From CAYLPU01 sp964385635 (lineage in GTDB: Bacteria; Chloroflexota; Anaerolineae; B4-G1): a stretch of DNA of 45,328 bases. The DNA lies in contig CAYLPU010000034.1 of NCBI GenBank assembly GCA_964385635.1, positions 1 through 45,328 on the forward strand, written 5' to 3'. The position numbers were made by a program, and so were the translations under genes. The notes under the pieces are model-generated. The model did not search any database and was not told where the DNA came from. It was given only the letters and a program-made list of their open reading frames with translations. Below, piece by piece: positions 33,049 through 41,395 of this stretch (positions are counted from its first letter, which is position 1; every line of letters begins with the position of its first letter).

Positions 33049-33890
33049 GCACAAACGGTGCTAACCCAATGCGCCCATACCTGGGCCGCCTGGCCGGGGT
33101 CAGAGACCTGGCCACCGGTATCAAGTTGTTCCAGATCGAACTGGCGGAGCCGGAGGGACAGGCGACTGTCGCCGACTACAAGCCGGGGCAGTTCGCCTTC
33201 GTCTCTGCCTTCGGGGCGGGGGAGGCCCCCTTCGGCGTCGCCTCCATCCCCGCCCGGGGGCCCATCTTGGAGTTCGCCGTCAACGCCCTGGGCCACGTCA
33301 CCCACACCCTCCACACTCTGGAGGTGGGGGACCCGGTGGGGGTACGGGGGCCGCTGGGCAACTGGTTCCCGATGGGGGAGATCAAGGGGCACGATGTGGT
33401 CATCCTGGGTGCCGGCATCGGAGGGGCGCCGTTACGCCCGGTCATCCACACCATTCTCGATAACAGGGCCGACTACGGGCGCCTCACGATTATATGGGCC
33501 GCCCGTGCTCCCGATTTGCTCGTCTTCACCGACGAGTTCGACGAGTGGGGTGCTGCCCCCGACACAGAGTTCCACGTGACGATAGACCGCGAACACTCAG
33601 ATTGGACCGGCAACGTCGGCCTGATCACCCAGTTGTTGGAACAGGTCAATCCCCCATCGGACGACGCCGTCACCATTACCTGCGGGCCACCCATCGCGAT
33701 TCACTTCGTCACGCTGACGCTGAAGAAACTGGGCTTTACGCTGGACCAGATGTTGACCACGCTGGAGGCGCGTATGCACTGCGGCATCGGCAAGTGCGGG
33801 CGGTGCAACATGGGGGAAAAGTTCATCTGCGTGGACGGCCCCGTTTTCTGGCAGAGTGAGATCGCGGGGTTCCTGGAGGGCTTCCTATAG
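33045..33890 (+). CDS. Flox-like FAD/NAD(P)-binding subunit (FloxA/HydG-like)
   Basis: The 281-residue ferredoxin-NADP reductase-type flavoprotein is homologous to the HydG-like protein at 26046. It has an FAD site (KPGQFAFVSAFGAGEAPFGV), a nucleotide loop (ILGAGIGGAPLRPV), CGPPIAIHF and a C-terminal cluster (MHCGIGKCGRCNM, CVDGPVF). It should accept electrons from NADH and pass them through the Fe-S subunits to HdrA. It overlaps the preceding gene by 4 nt. Confidence 0.88.
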   Translation: MSTNGANPMRPYLGRLAGVRDLATGIKLFQIELAEPEGQATVADYKPGQFAFVSAFGAGEAPFGVASIPARGPILEFAVNALGHVTHTLHTLEVGDPVGVRGPLGNWFPMGEIKGHDVVILGAGIGGAPLRPVIHTILDNRADYGRLTIIWAARAPDLLVFTDEFDEWGAAPDTEFHVTIDREHSDWTGNVGLITQLLEQVNPPSDDAVTITCGPPIAIHFVTLTLKKLGFTLDQMLTTLEARMHCGIGKCGRCNMGEKFICVDGPVFWQSEIAGFLEGFL

Positions 33891-34019
33891 ACGATGGGCC
33901 TCAATCCGTTGATGTCCTGAAATCCGCGTTCTTAGTGGCCCAAACAAAAAACGGCAAGCCGCGTCGGGCGTCGAACATCTGAGGGAAGTGGAAGAATTCC
34001 TTTTCGGAGGAGAAGGCTG

Positions 34020-35984
34020 ATGAAGATTGGCGTATACGTATGTCACTGTGGGAGCAACATTGCCGGGACGGTGGACTGCGGAGAGGTGGCCGGGTGGGCC
34101 GGAAGACTGGACGGAGTCACCGTCGCCCGCGACTACGAGTTCATGTGCTCTAATCTGGGCCAGGAACTGATCAAAGACGACATCCGGGAACTGGGGCTGG
34201 ACCGGGTGGTGGTGGCTTCCTGCACCCCCCGCATGCACGAGCCGACGTTCCAGCGGGCGGTGGCGGAGGCCGGGCTCAACCCCTACTACTTCGAGATGGC
34301 CAACATCCGGGAGCAATGTTCCTGGGTCCACGACGATGGGGACGAGGTCACCCACAAGGCCAAGGCCCTGGTCGCCGCAGCCGTGTCTCGGGTGCGCTAT
34401 CACCAGCCGCTGAGCATCAACAAAGTCCCCATCCATCCGGCCACGCTGGTCGTCGGCGCGGGCATCACGGGCATCCAGGCCGCCCTGGAACTGGCCAATG
34501 CCAACTATCCGGTTTACCTGGTGGAGCGGGAGCCGACGATTGGCGGCCACATGGCCCAACTGGACGAGACCTTCCCCACCCTCGACTGTAGCGCCTGAAT
34601 TCTCGGCCCCAAAATGATGGATGCCGGTCGGCATCCCAACATCACTCTCCTGACCTACAGCGAGGTGGAAGAGGTCTCCGGGTACGTGGGCAACTTTACC
34701 GTCCGCATCCGCAAGCGAGCGCGGTCGGTGGACGAGGAGAAGTGCACCGGCTGCGGGACGTGTGAGGAGAAATGCCCCAGGCGGGTCGTGGACGAGGTCT
34801 TTAACGTCGGGCTGGGGAAACGCAAGGCGATCTACCGGCCTTTTGCCCAGGCGGTGCCTGCCATTCCCGTGATTGATCGAGAGCACTGCCTGTACTTTAT
34901 GAAGGGTCGCTGCAAACTGTGCGAGAAATTCTGCCCCACCGGAGCGATTGACTTTGACCAGGAGGACACAATCCTGGAGGTCGAGGTGGGCAACATTATC
35001 GTGGCCACCGGTTACGATGTCTTCGACGCCCGGCGCATCTCCCAGTACGGCTATGGCCGCTACCCCGACGTCTTCACCAGCCTGGAGGTCGAGCGGATGT
35101 TGAGCGGGTCCGGTCCCACCAGCGGCCGCGTCGTCCTGCGCGACGGGGAGACGGAACCGGAGAGCATCGCTATCATCCACTGCGTGGGAAGCCGGGACGA
35201 GAACTATCATCCCTACTGCTCGAAAGTCTGCTGCATGTACTCTCTGAAACTGGCCCACCTGGTCCACGGGAAGACCGGTGCTCGCGTCTACGAGTTCTAC
35301 ATTGACATGCGCACTGGCGGTAAGGCCTACGAGGAGTTTTACAAGCGGCTCCAGAGGGAAAAGACCATCTTTATCAACGGGCGCCCGTCGGAGATTCTGG
35401 CGGAGGATGGCAAACTGGCGATCTACGTGGAGGACAGATCACTGGGGCGGCAGATACGCGTGCCGGTGGACATGGCCATCCTGAGTGTGGGCCTGGAACC
35501 CCGTCACGATGCGCAAGAGGTGGCGCGCCTATTTGGCATCAGTTGCGACGCCGACGGCTGGTTCAAAGAGAAACATCCCAAACTGGACCCGGTGGCGACG
35601 CTGACCGACGGGGTGTTTATCGCCGGCTGCGCCCAGGGGCCGCGAGACATCCCCGATTCGGTGGCTCAAGGGGCAGCGGCGGCGGCGCGGGTGCTCTCAT
35701 TCATCCGCCAGGGGGAGGTGGAGGCCGAGGCCGCCACCGCCGTGGTGGACGAGATGATGTGCGTGGGTTGCGGCCAGTGCGTCCAGACCTGCCCTTACAC
35801 GGCGATCGAGTTCTTGGACGACCGCAAGGTGGCTCACGTGGTCGAGGCGTTGTGCAAGGGTTGTGGCACTTGCACGGGGACCTGTCCCTCCAAGGCCGTC
35901 ACCCTGCGGCACTTCACCGACCGGCAGTTGATCGCCGAGATGCGAGGGGCGATGAGCGCGATGGTGGAGATGGTGGCGGTGTGA
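34020..35984 (+). CDS. hdrA: Full-length HdrA, selenocysteine-containing (TGA at 34596-34598 decoded as Sec)
   Basis: Reading TGA 34596-34598 as selenocysteine 193 gives a 654-residue HdrA, the normal length. It has an N-terminal domain (KIGVYVCHCGSN, VVVASCTPRMHE), FAD motif GAGITGIQAALELA, the Sec site LDCSA-Sec-ILGPKMM, an inserted ferredoxin (CTGCGTCEEKCP, CKLCEKFCPTGAI), the HCVGSRDENYHPYC and downstream CC motif, and a C-terminal 2[4Fe-4S] ferredoxin (CVGCGQCVQTCP, CKGCGTCTGTCP). Without recoding, the gene would appear as two ORFs of 192 and 456 codons with only 15 bases between the TGA and the next ATG. HdrA carries out flavin-based bifurcation. It sits between the Flox-like subunits and an MvhD. 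Confidence 0.9.
34619..34636 (+). promoter_or_regulatory. Putative bacterial SECIS hairpin, hdrA copy 2
   Basis: GGATGCC-GGTC-GGCATCC, identical to the hairpin after the TGA of the other hdrA and at the same distance (stem begins 21 nt after the TGA). Flanking codons differ between the two genes while the hairpin is unchanged, as expected if the RNA structure is selected. Confidence 0.8.
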
Positions 35985-35987
35985 GGT

Positions 35988-36416
35988 ATGGCAATGACAA
36001 GCGAAACTTACGAACCCAAGATCATCGGTTTCCTCTGCAACTGGTGCAGTTACGCCGGGGCCGACCTGGCGGGGGCGAGCCGGCTCAAGTATCCGCCTAA
36101 CCTCAAGATTATCCGTGTCCCTTGCTCCGGGCGCGTCTCGCCTGAACTGGTGATACGTACCTTCCAGGAAGGAGCGGACGGCGTGATGGTGTTGGGCTGT
36201 CATATCGGTGATTGCCACTACTCCACCGGCAACCACCGCACCGCCCGCCGCATGCCGGTGCTCAAGGCACTCCTCGCGTTCACCGGCATCGAACCGGAGC
36301 GCTTCCTGTTCAAGTGGGTCGCTGCCTCTGAGGGAGGGCTCTTCGCCGAGACGGTGCAGGAGTTCACCGAGACGCTGCGACGGCTCCCTCCAATGCAGGA
36401 GGCGTTGGAGGGATAG
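35988..36416 (+). CDS. MvhD/FloxD-like iron-sulfur adaptor subunit, copy 3
   Basis: The 142-residue product keeps FLCNWCSYAGADLAG, RVPCSGRVSP and GCHIGDCHYSTGN. It is more divergent from the other two copies than they are from each other. Its position right after the full-length HdrA and the Flox-like subunits identifies it as the FloxD/MvhD equivalent that connects that module to HdrA. It is the last + strand gene before the convergent CBS gene. Confidence 0.88.
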   Translation: MAMTSETYEPKIIGFLCNWCSYAGADLAGASRLKYPPNLKIIRVPCSGRVSPELVIRTFQEGADGVMVLGCHIGDCHYSTGNHRTARRMPVLKALLAFTGIEPERFLFKWVAASEGGLFAETVQEFTETLRRLPPMQEALEG

Positions 36417-36465
36417 GGTTTCAGATTTTGTGGAGGAGATAAGGGTGCTGGTGTAGGCAGGTCGG

Positions 36466-37104
36466 CTACGGCCCTTCACCGCCCCACACGTGGAGCACAT
36501 TGAGCCCAGCCTGGTCCGATACAACTTCCAGCACCGTCTTGCAGTCGGCCCCCTCCACTCGCAGCGTGATGTTGATCCGCTCGGGCTGGTCGGCGTCGTA
36601 GGCGACCACGGAGGAGATGTTGCCGCTTACCTGCGCGATGCGACTGGCCAGTTCGGCCAGTTGACCGGGGACATTGGGCACCTGAACCGTCAGCCTGAGT
36701 GAGTCGATTCCACCACTCAGCACGGCCGCGAACTGATTAAATATGTCGGTCTCGGTAATGATGCCCACAGTCCGCCCCTCCTCCACTACGGGCAGGCTGC
36801 CGATCTTGTGTTTTACCATCAGGCTGGCCGCCTCTTCCAGCGGACAATCGGGGGGCACCGTCATCACTTCATGGTTCATCATCTGGTCTACGCGATGCTG
36901 CCGCTTGAGGACGCCCGGCGACCCGGCTTTTGAGAAGAATACCTCCAGGTCATTGCGGGTCACGATTCCGACTAGTTTACCTTCCGTGTCCACGACCGGC
37001 AGACGCCGGAAGCCGCCGCACTTGAGCAGTGCTACGGCTGTCAGTGGGTCGCTCTCTGGCCGAACGGTGACGGGGTCGCGTGTCATACAGTCTCGCACGA
37101 ACAT
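36466..37104 (-). CDS. CBS-pair protein with C-terminal ACT domain
   Basis: This is the only confident minus-strand gene. The 212-residue protein has two CBS motifs: CMTRDPVTV with VDTEGKLVGIVTRNDL, and MMNHEVMTV with EEGRTVGIITETDIF. An ACT-like domain follows (LTVQVPNVPGQLAELASRI). The arrangement recalls AcuB-type proteins that bind adenine nucleotides and small ligands. The start at 37104 is chosen because AAGGAGG lies just upstream and a TATAAT box follows; a longer frame to 37434 runs through hypB. It lies convergent to the mvhD gene and divergent from hypB. Confidence 0.88.
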   Translation of the reverse strand: MFVRDCMTRDPVTVRPESDPLTAVALLKCGGFRRLPVVDTEGKLVGIVTRNDLEVFFSKAGSPGVLKRQHRVDQMMNHEVMTVPPDCPLEEAASLMVKHKIGSLPVVEEGRTVGIITETDIFNQFAAVLSGGIDSLRLTVQVPNVPGQLAELASRIAQVSGNISSVVAYDADQPERINITLRVEGADCKTVLEVVSDQAGLNVLHVWGGEGP

Positions 37105-37129
37105 AGCCTGGCCTCCTTTGGTGCTTCCA

Positions 37130-37157
37130 ATTATACTTATTCTGTCCCTGACGGCAA
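37130..37157 (-). promoter_or_regulatory. Predicted promoter TTGCCG-N16-TATAAT (minus strand)
   Basis: Reading the minus strand, TTGCCG (37157-37152) and TATAAT (37135-37130) are separated by 16 bp, with the CBS start codon 26 bp downstream. Confidence 0.6.
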
Positions 37158-37266
37158 GGTGCACCTTTGCGCGGCGACGACGGAGTCGGCCCACGGGTGG
37201 TGGAGGAACTGAACCGCAATGGGATGCCGGAAGGAGTAGCGGCACTCGACGTAGGGGAGGCACATT
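37152..37266 (+). pseudogene. Fragment of a hydrogenase maturation protease
   Basis: The + strand encodes APLRGDDGVGPRVVEELNRN, then GMPEGVAALDVG, which is the conserved N-terminal part of HycI-type proteases. The initial GxGN is missing and the frame leaves homology near 37260 at the hypB start. The fragment has about 30 codons and no start codon; it is a relic, and part of it now serves as the promoter of the minus-strand CBS gene. Confidence 0.7.
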
Positions 37267-37917
37267 TTGAAAGTCGAGATCGTCAAAGACATCCTGAGCG
37301 CCAACGAGCAGATCGCGCAGGAAAACCGGCGCCTGTTCGAGGAAAAAGGCGTCTTCGTCCTGAATATCATGGCCGCGCCCGGTGCGGGCAAGACAAGCCT
37401 CATCAAGCGCACCATCGAATCGCTGCGAGACCACCTACGCATCGGCGTGATTGACGGTGACGTCGCCTCGACCATTGACGCCGACCGCATCGCCCGCCTG
37501 GGTATCCCGGCGGTGCAGATCAATACCGGCGGGGCCTGCCACCTGGACGTCAATATGGTGCGTGTCGCCTTGCCCAGACCGTCGTTGGACGAGACCGATT
37601 TGTTGCTCATCGAGAACGTGGGCAACCTCATCTGCCCCACCGGCTTCGGGCTGGGGGAAAACCTCAAGGTCATGATCGCCAGCACGCCCGAAGGGGACGA
37701 CAAACCGTACAAGTATCCAGGTATGTTCAGCGTCGTGGACGTGCTGATGCTCAACAAGGTGGATCTGTTGCCCCTGTTGGAATTTGACCTGGACTACTTC
37801 CGTCGCGGCATCGAGGCGTTGAACCCCGACGTCGCCTTCTTCCCCCTGTCCTGCAAGACGGGGGAAGGAGCACAGGAGTGGGTTGACTGGCTGGTTGAGA
37901 GATGTCGGACAGGTTGA
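37267..37917 (+). CDS. hypB: Hydrogenase nickel incorporation GTPase HypB
   Basis: The 216-residue GTPase delivers nickel during [NiFe] centre assembly. It has the P-loop APGAGKTS (about 37-44), the switch DGDVAST, the metal-binding TGGACHLD (Cys at about 98), and NKVD for guanine specificity. It lacks the His-rich N-terminal nickel store of some HypB proteins. The start is TTG 37267, preceded by GGGGAGG. The end overlaps hypF by 16 nt. Its usual partner HypA is only a fragment in this window (22910). Confidence 0.95.
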   Translation: MKVEIVKDILSANEQIAQENRRLFEEKGVFVLNIMAAPGAGKTSLIKRTIESLRDHLRIGVIDGDVASTIDADRIARLGIPAVQINTGGACHLDVNMVRVALPRPSLDETDLLLIENVGNLICPTGFGLGENLKVMIASTPEGDDKPYKYPGMFSVVDVLMLNKVDLLPLLEFDLDYFRRGIEALNPDVAFFPLSCKTGEGAQEWVDWLVERCRTG

Positions 37918-40301
37918 TACGGCAGACGATCAGCGTGCGCGGCGTGGTGCAGGGGGTTGGCTTCCGGCCCTTCGTCTACCGCCTGGCGCACGAATACGGT
38001 CTGACTGGGTGGGTGCTCAACCATTCCGGCGGGGTGGAGATTGAGGTTGAAGGCCAGGCGTCTCCGCTGGCAGCGTTCGTGCACGACCTGGAGGAGAAGA
38101 CCCCGCCGCTGGCACGCATTGAGGGGATTGAAGTTGCCGACGCCCCGCCGGTCGGTTACACAACCTTCGAGATCCGCCATAGCATAACCGAGGAAGGGCG
38201 CTACCAACTCATCTCCCCCGACATTGCCACCTGCCCCGATTGCCTGCGTGAACTGCTGGACCCGGCCGACCGCCGCCATCGTTACCCGTTCACCAACTGC
38301 ACCAACTGCGGCCCGCGTTTCACCATCATCGCCGACATCCCCTACGACCGCCCGCTGACCACCATGCGGGATTTCGTCATGTGTCCGCAGTGCCAGGCGG
38401 AGTACGACGACCCGCTCGACCGGCGGTTTCACGCCCAGCCCAACGCCTGCCCGGTCTGCGGCCCGCACGTCTGGTTGGTCTCAAGTGACGTGATCGCCCG
38501 TGCCACACTCCCACACTCCCAAACGGCCATACCGCTCAAGCTGGAACCTGAAACCGATGATGTCGTCGCCCACGCTGCTCGCCTGTTGCAAGCAGGAACC
38601 ATCCTCGCCATCAAGGGGATGGGCGGCTTCCACCTGGCCTGCGACGCTACCGACGAGGCTACCGTGCGCACGTTGCGGGAGCGCAAGGGGCGTCCGGCCA
38701 AGCCGTTGGCAGTGATGATGGCCACGTTGGAGGAAATCAAACAACATTGCTGGGTCTCGGAGGAAGAGGAGTGGTTGCTGACCTCATCCCAATGCCCCAT
38801 CGTGCTCCTGCCATGGAAGCCCGAGTCGAGTGTCTCTCGACTGGTGGCTCCGCGCGGCAACTACCTGGGGGTTATGCTCCCCTACACGCCGCTGCATCAC
38901 GTACTCCTGCGGGACGTGGGCCGGCCACTGGTGATGACCAGCGGCAACCTGTCTGAGGAGCCCATCGCCCGCGACAACGACGAGGCGCTACGCCGCCTGG
39001 CCCACCTGGCCGATTACTTTCTGCTGCACAACCGCGACATTTATGCGCGTTATGACGATAGTGTGTGGTTTGTGCCATTGAGGGGAGAAACCGGGTTTTT
39101 AGGAAAAAACCCGGTTTCTTTGGCCCAGCCGATCCGTCGCTCGCGGGGCTATGCCCCCTTCCCCGTGAAACTGCCGTTCCAGGTCAAGCAGATTTTGGCC
39201 TGTGGGGCGGAACTAAAGAACACCTTCTGCGTCACCAGGGACGACTACGCCTTCCTCAGCCAGCACATCGGCGATATGGAGAACCTGGAGACGTTGGAGC
39301 ACTTTGAGACCACGATTGAACTTTACAAGCGGCTGTTCCGCATCCAGCCGGAGATCATCGCCTACGACCTGCACCCAGAGTACCTCTCCACCAAATACGC
39401 AAAATCGCAAATCGCAAATCGCAAATCGCAAATCGCAGTCCAACACCACCACGCTCACATCGCCAGTTGCCTGGCCGACAATGGCTGGACGCTGGACGAC
39501 GGCCCGGTCATCGGCGTGGCCTGGGACGGTACCGGCTACGGCAGCGACGGGCGCTTATGGGGCGGCGAGTTCTTGGTAGCCGACTACCGTGGCTTCCGGC
39601 GAGCGGCCCATCTGGAGTACCTGCCCATGCCCGGTGGCGAAGCGGCTATCCGCAATCCCTATCGCCTGGCCATCGGTTACCTCTACGCCCTTACCGGTCG
39701 GTTGCCGTCCCTTCGCCCCCCCTCGGTCCCCCCTAACTTTGGGGGGGAAGAGGAACTGCGCATCATCCAACAGCAGGTTGATAAGGGGATCAACTGCCCA
39801 CAGACTTCGGCTGGCGGCCGGCTGTTCGACGCCGTCTCGGCGCTGCTGGGAGTACGGGAGCGCATCACCTACGAGGCACAGGCGGCCGTGGAACTGGAGA
39901 TGGCAGCCCAAATCCCAAATCCCAAATCCCAAATCCCAATCGGGAGTTATCCGTTTGGTGTGGAGGAAGATGGAGACGGGATGGTGATCCGGCTGCGTCC
40001 TCTCTTTGACACGCTGCTCGCCGACCTGCGGGGTGAGGTGGCCGTGGGGGAGATAGCCTATCGCTTCCACGTCACCGTGGCGGAGATGATGCAGGAGATG
40101 TGTGAGCGTATCGCCCAGGAGACAGGGCTGCGGACGGTAGCACTGAGCGGTGGCTGTTTCCAGAACCGGCTACTTCTGGCGCTGGTCGTGCCGCGATTGC
40201 AAGAGGCGGGCCTGCGTGTCCTGTTGCACCGACAGGTACCGTGCAACGACGGCGGCATCTCGTTGGGGCAGGCGGTGATCGCGCATTTCGCCGTGAATTG
40301 A
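37902..40301 (+). CDS. hypF: Carbamoyltransferase HypF
   Basis: The 799-residue product makes the cyanide ligand precursor from carbamoyl phosphate. It has an acylphosphatase domain (RGVVQGVGFRPFVYRLA, about 13-29), zinc-finger region (CPDC, CTNCGP, CPQC, CPVCGP; about 108-185), YrdC-like domain and a Kae1-like domain (VQHHHAHIASCLADNGW, AWDGTGYGSDGRLWGGEF, LSGGCFQNR). It is longer than typical (about 750-770), because five repeat-derived segments lie in frame: cacactccc units (38504-38522), the 34-bp palindrome (39086), aaatcgc units (39402), a C-rich element (39714) and aaatccc units (39910). None hits the known active-site motifs. Confidence 0.95.
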   Translation: MSDRLIRQTISVRGVVQGVGFRPFVYRLAHEYGLTGWVLNHSGGVEIEVEGQASPLAAFVHDLEEKTPPLARIEGIEVADAPPVGYTTFEIRHSITEEGRYQLISPDIATCPDCLRELLDPADRRHRYPFTNCTNCGPRFTIIADIPYDRPLTTMRDFVMCPQCQAEYDDPLDRRFHAQPNACPVCGPHVWLVSSDVIARATLPHSQTAIPLKLEPETDDVVAHAARLLQAGTILAIKGMGGFHLACDATDEATVRTLRERKGRPAKPLAVMMATLEEIKQHCWVSEEEEWLLTSSQCPIVLLPWKPESSVSRLVAPRGNYLGVMLPYTPLHHVLLRDVGRPLVMTSGNLSEEPIARDNDEALRRLAHLADYFLLHNRDIYARYDDSVWFVPLRGETGFLGKNPVSLAQPIRRSRGYAPFPVKLPFQVKQILACGAELKNTFCVTRDDYAFLSQHIGDMENLETLEHFETTIELYKRLFRIQPEIIAYDLHPEYLSTKYAKSQIANRKSQIAVQHHHAHIASCLADNGWTLDDGPVIGVAWDGTGYGSDGRLWGGEFLVADYRGFRRAAHLEYLPMPGGEAAIRNPYRLAIGYLYALTGRLPSLRPPSVPPNFGGEEELRIIQQQVDKGINCPQTSAGGRLFDAVSALLGVRERITYEAQAAVELEMAAQIPNPKSQIPIGSYPFGVEEDGDGMVIRLRPLFDTLLADLRGEVAVGEIAYRFHVTVAEMMQEMCERIAQETGLRTVALSGGCFQNRLLLALVVPRLQEAGLRVLLHRQVPCNDGGISLGQAVIAHFAVN
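38504..38522. repeat. CACACTCCC repeat in hypF
   Basis: Two copies of cacactccc in tandem encode TLPHSQT between the zinc-finger and YrdC regions of HypF, where homologues would be expected to vary. Confidence 0.55.
39086..39119. repeat. 34-bp palindromic element, copy 2 (in hypF)
   Basis: Perfect 15-bp arms AGAAACCGGGTTTTT / AAAAACCCGGTTTCT with a 4-nt loop. It encodes ETGFLGKNPVS in the YrdC-to-Kae1 junction region. Confidence 0.9.
39402..39436. repeat. AAATCGC heptamer tandem repeat (five units) in hypF
   Basis: Five exact 7-bp units, 35 bp in all, encoding AKSQIANRKSQIA immediately before the conserved QHHHAH motif of HypF. Confidence 0.9.
39714..39750. repeat. 37-bp C-rich/G-rich element, copy 1 (in hypF)
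   Basis: A run of C7, tcggt, C6, then yaacttt and G7 encodes LRPPSVPPNFGGE. A near-identical copy is in hypE (44209-44245) in the same reading phase. The C6/G7 runs can form a short hairpin. Confidence 0.9.
39910..39937. repeat. AAATCCC heptamer tandem repeat (four units) in hypF
   Basis: Four exact 7-bp units encoding QIPNPKSQIP in the Kae1-like domain of HypF; related to the tract in the small-subunit gene at 26900. Confidence 0.9.
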
Positions 40302-40326
40302 GCGAAAGCGATTTTTCTGGTATACT
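40298..40326 (+). promoter_or_regulatory. Predicted promoter TTGAGC-N17-TATACT with extended -10
   Basis: TTGAGC at 40298-40303 overlaps the hypF stop; TGG-TATACT (40318-40326) is an extended -10. It lies 28 bp upstream of the antitoxin start, so the toxin-antitoxin pair has its own promoter inside the hyp cluster. Confidence 0.7.
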
Positions 40327-40353
40327 TATCGTACAATCGCTTGGAGGTGTCTT

Positions 40354-40776
40354 ATGAGTACAGTAGCACTCTCGAGGACAACTTATCAGTGGCTGCAACG
40401 CAAGGCCCAGGAAAGTGCCCGAACGCCCGATCAAGTAGCCGATGCACTACTACGCCAGCAACTTGCGCCGAAGCACGCCTACATTGAGGTCGTTGAGAAG
40501 ATCACCGGCCCACAGGCTATGATCAAGGGCACCCGTGTTCCTGTGAGTATCGTCATAGGCTATTTGCATAAGGGGGAGACGCCAGAGTCGCTGGTGAAGA
40601 GTGTTTTGCCACATCTCACGCTGGCACAGGTTTACGACACACTGAGTTACTATCACGATCACCAGGACGAGATTGAGCAGGAAATGATTGAGAACACGGA
40701 GGAGTATGGGCGGGCCTATTTGCGCAAGCACCTGGGCGAAGAAGGCTATCTGCGTGTAAGTGGACAAGCCAAATGA
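40354..40776 (+). CDS. DUF433-domain protein, probable antitoxin
   Basis: The 140-residue protein has a DUF433 winged-helix core (ITGPQAMIKGTRVPVSIVIG, then LPHLTLAQVYDTLSYYHDHQ) preceded by a short helical N-terminus. DUF433 proteins are commonly encoded just upstream of DUF5615 PIN-like genes and are taken as antitoxins that may bind their own promoter. Here the gene overlaps the next by 4 nt and has its own promoter. It is unrelated to hydrogenase maturation. Confidence 0.85.
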   Translation: MSTVALSRTTYQWLQRKAQESARTPDQVADALLRQQLAPKHAYIEVVEKITGPQAMIKGTRVPVSIVIGYLHKGETPESLVKSVLPHLTLAQVYDTLSYYHDHQDEIEQEMIENTEEYGRAYLRKHLGEEGYLRVSGQAK

Positions 40777-41144
40777 CGGGCAAGCCAATCAAACTCTTGC
40801 TCGATGAACATATCTGGGAGGGCTTGACGGAGACCCTCACGCAGCGTGGCTATGACGTCGTCCATATCGTCAATACGGAGCAACGTGGTATGGACGATGA
40901 ACCGTTGTTAGCCTTTGCAACAGCCGAAGGCCGCGCCGTGCTCACTTACAACAACGTGCGCCACTTTGTACCATTGGTCAGGCTCCGGTACGAGACCGGT
41001 GGGGAGTATGCGGGGGTGATTCTGTCAAGCCAACTAGCACCGGGGGAACTGCTGAGGCGAGTGGAGAGGCTTCTGACTACACTTTCGGCTGATGAGTTGA
41101 AAAATACGGTCCGCTGGTTACAAGAGTTCAGGGCCGATTCATAA
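40773..41144 (+). CDS. DUF5615 PIN-like protein, probable toxin
   Basis: The 123-residue protein begins with KLLLDEHIWEGL, the acidic start of the DUF5615 PIN-like fold, and has GMDDEPLLAFATAEGRAVLTYNN with the further acidic/Asn residues. PIN-like proteins are usually metal-dependent RNases. It is paired with the DUF433 gene. Position 41145 leads directly to hypC. Confidence 0.85.
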   Translation: MTGKPIKLLLDEHIWEGLTETLTQRGYDVVHIVNTEQRGMDDEPLLAFATAEGRAVLTYNNVRHFVPLVRLRYETGGEYAGVILSSQLAPGELLRRVERLLTTLSADELKNTVRWLQEFRADS

Positions 41145-41164
41145 CATCCATTTTGGAAAGAACA

Positions 41165-41395
41165 ATGTGTCTAGCCATACCAACGTTGATTACATCCATC
41201 AAAGGAACCACCGCCCGCGCCGAGATCGGCGGGGTGGAGCGCACCATCAGCCTGGCACTCACGCCCGAGGCGCGGGTGGGCGACTACGTGCTGATACACA
41301 CCGGCTACGCCATCGGCGTGCTCGACGAAGAAGAGGCCCAGGAGACACTGCGGTTACTTGAGGAACTGGCCGAGTTCTACGATGAAGTACCTTGA
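41165..41395 (+). CDS. hypC: Hydrogenase assembly chaperone HypC
   Basis: The 76-residue product starts MCLAIP; Cys2, exposed after Met removal, binds the iron and the large-subunit precursor, so the ATG at 41165 must be the start rather than 41153. It works with HypD to assemble the Fe(CN)2CO unit. The beta-barrel (TTARAEIGGVERTISLAL, VGDYVLIHTGYAIGVL) and C-terminal helix match the family. It overlaps hypD by 14 nt. Confidence 0.95.
   Translation: MCLAIPTLITSIKGTTARAEIGGVERTISLALTPEARVGDYVLIHTGYAIGVLDEEEAQETLRLLEELAEFYDEVP

Noticed and set aside
33885..35267. Long antisense ORF of 460 codons opposite the second hdrA
   Set aside because: It is a shadow of the GC-rich hdrA coding strand, with no recognisable motif, and hdrA itself is certain.
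36466..37434. A 322-residue minus-strand protein starting at 37434
   Set aside because: The extra 110 residues lie antisense to hypB and the protease relic. A good ribosome site and a TATAAT box place the start at 37104.
39402..39436. CRISPR-like array
   Set aside because: The units are 7 bp with no spacers and are translated within hypF.
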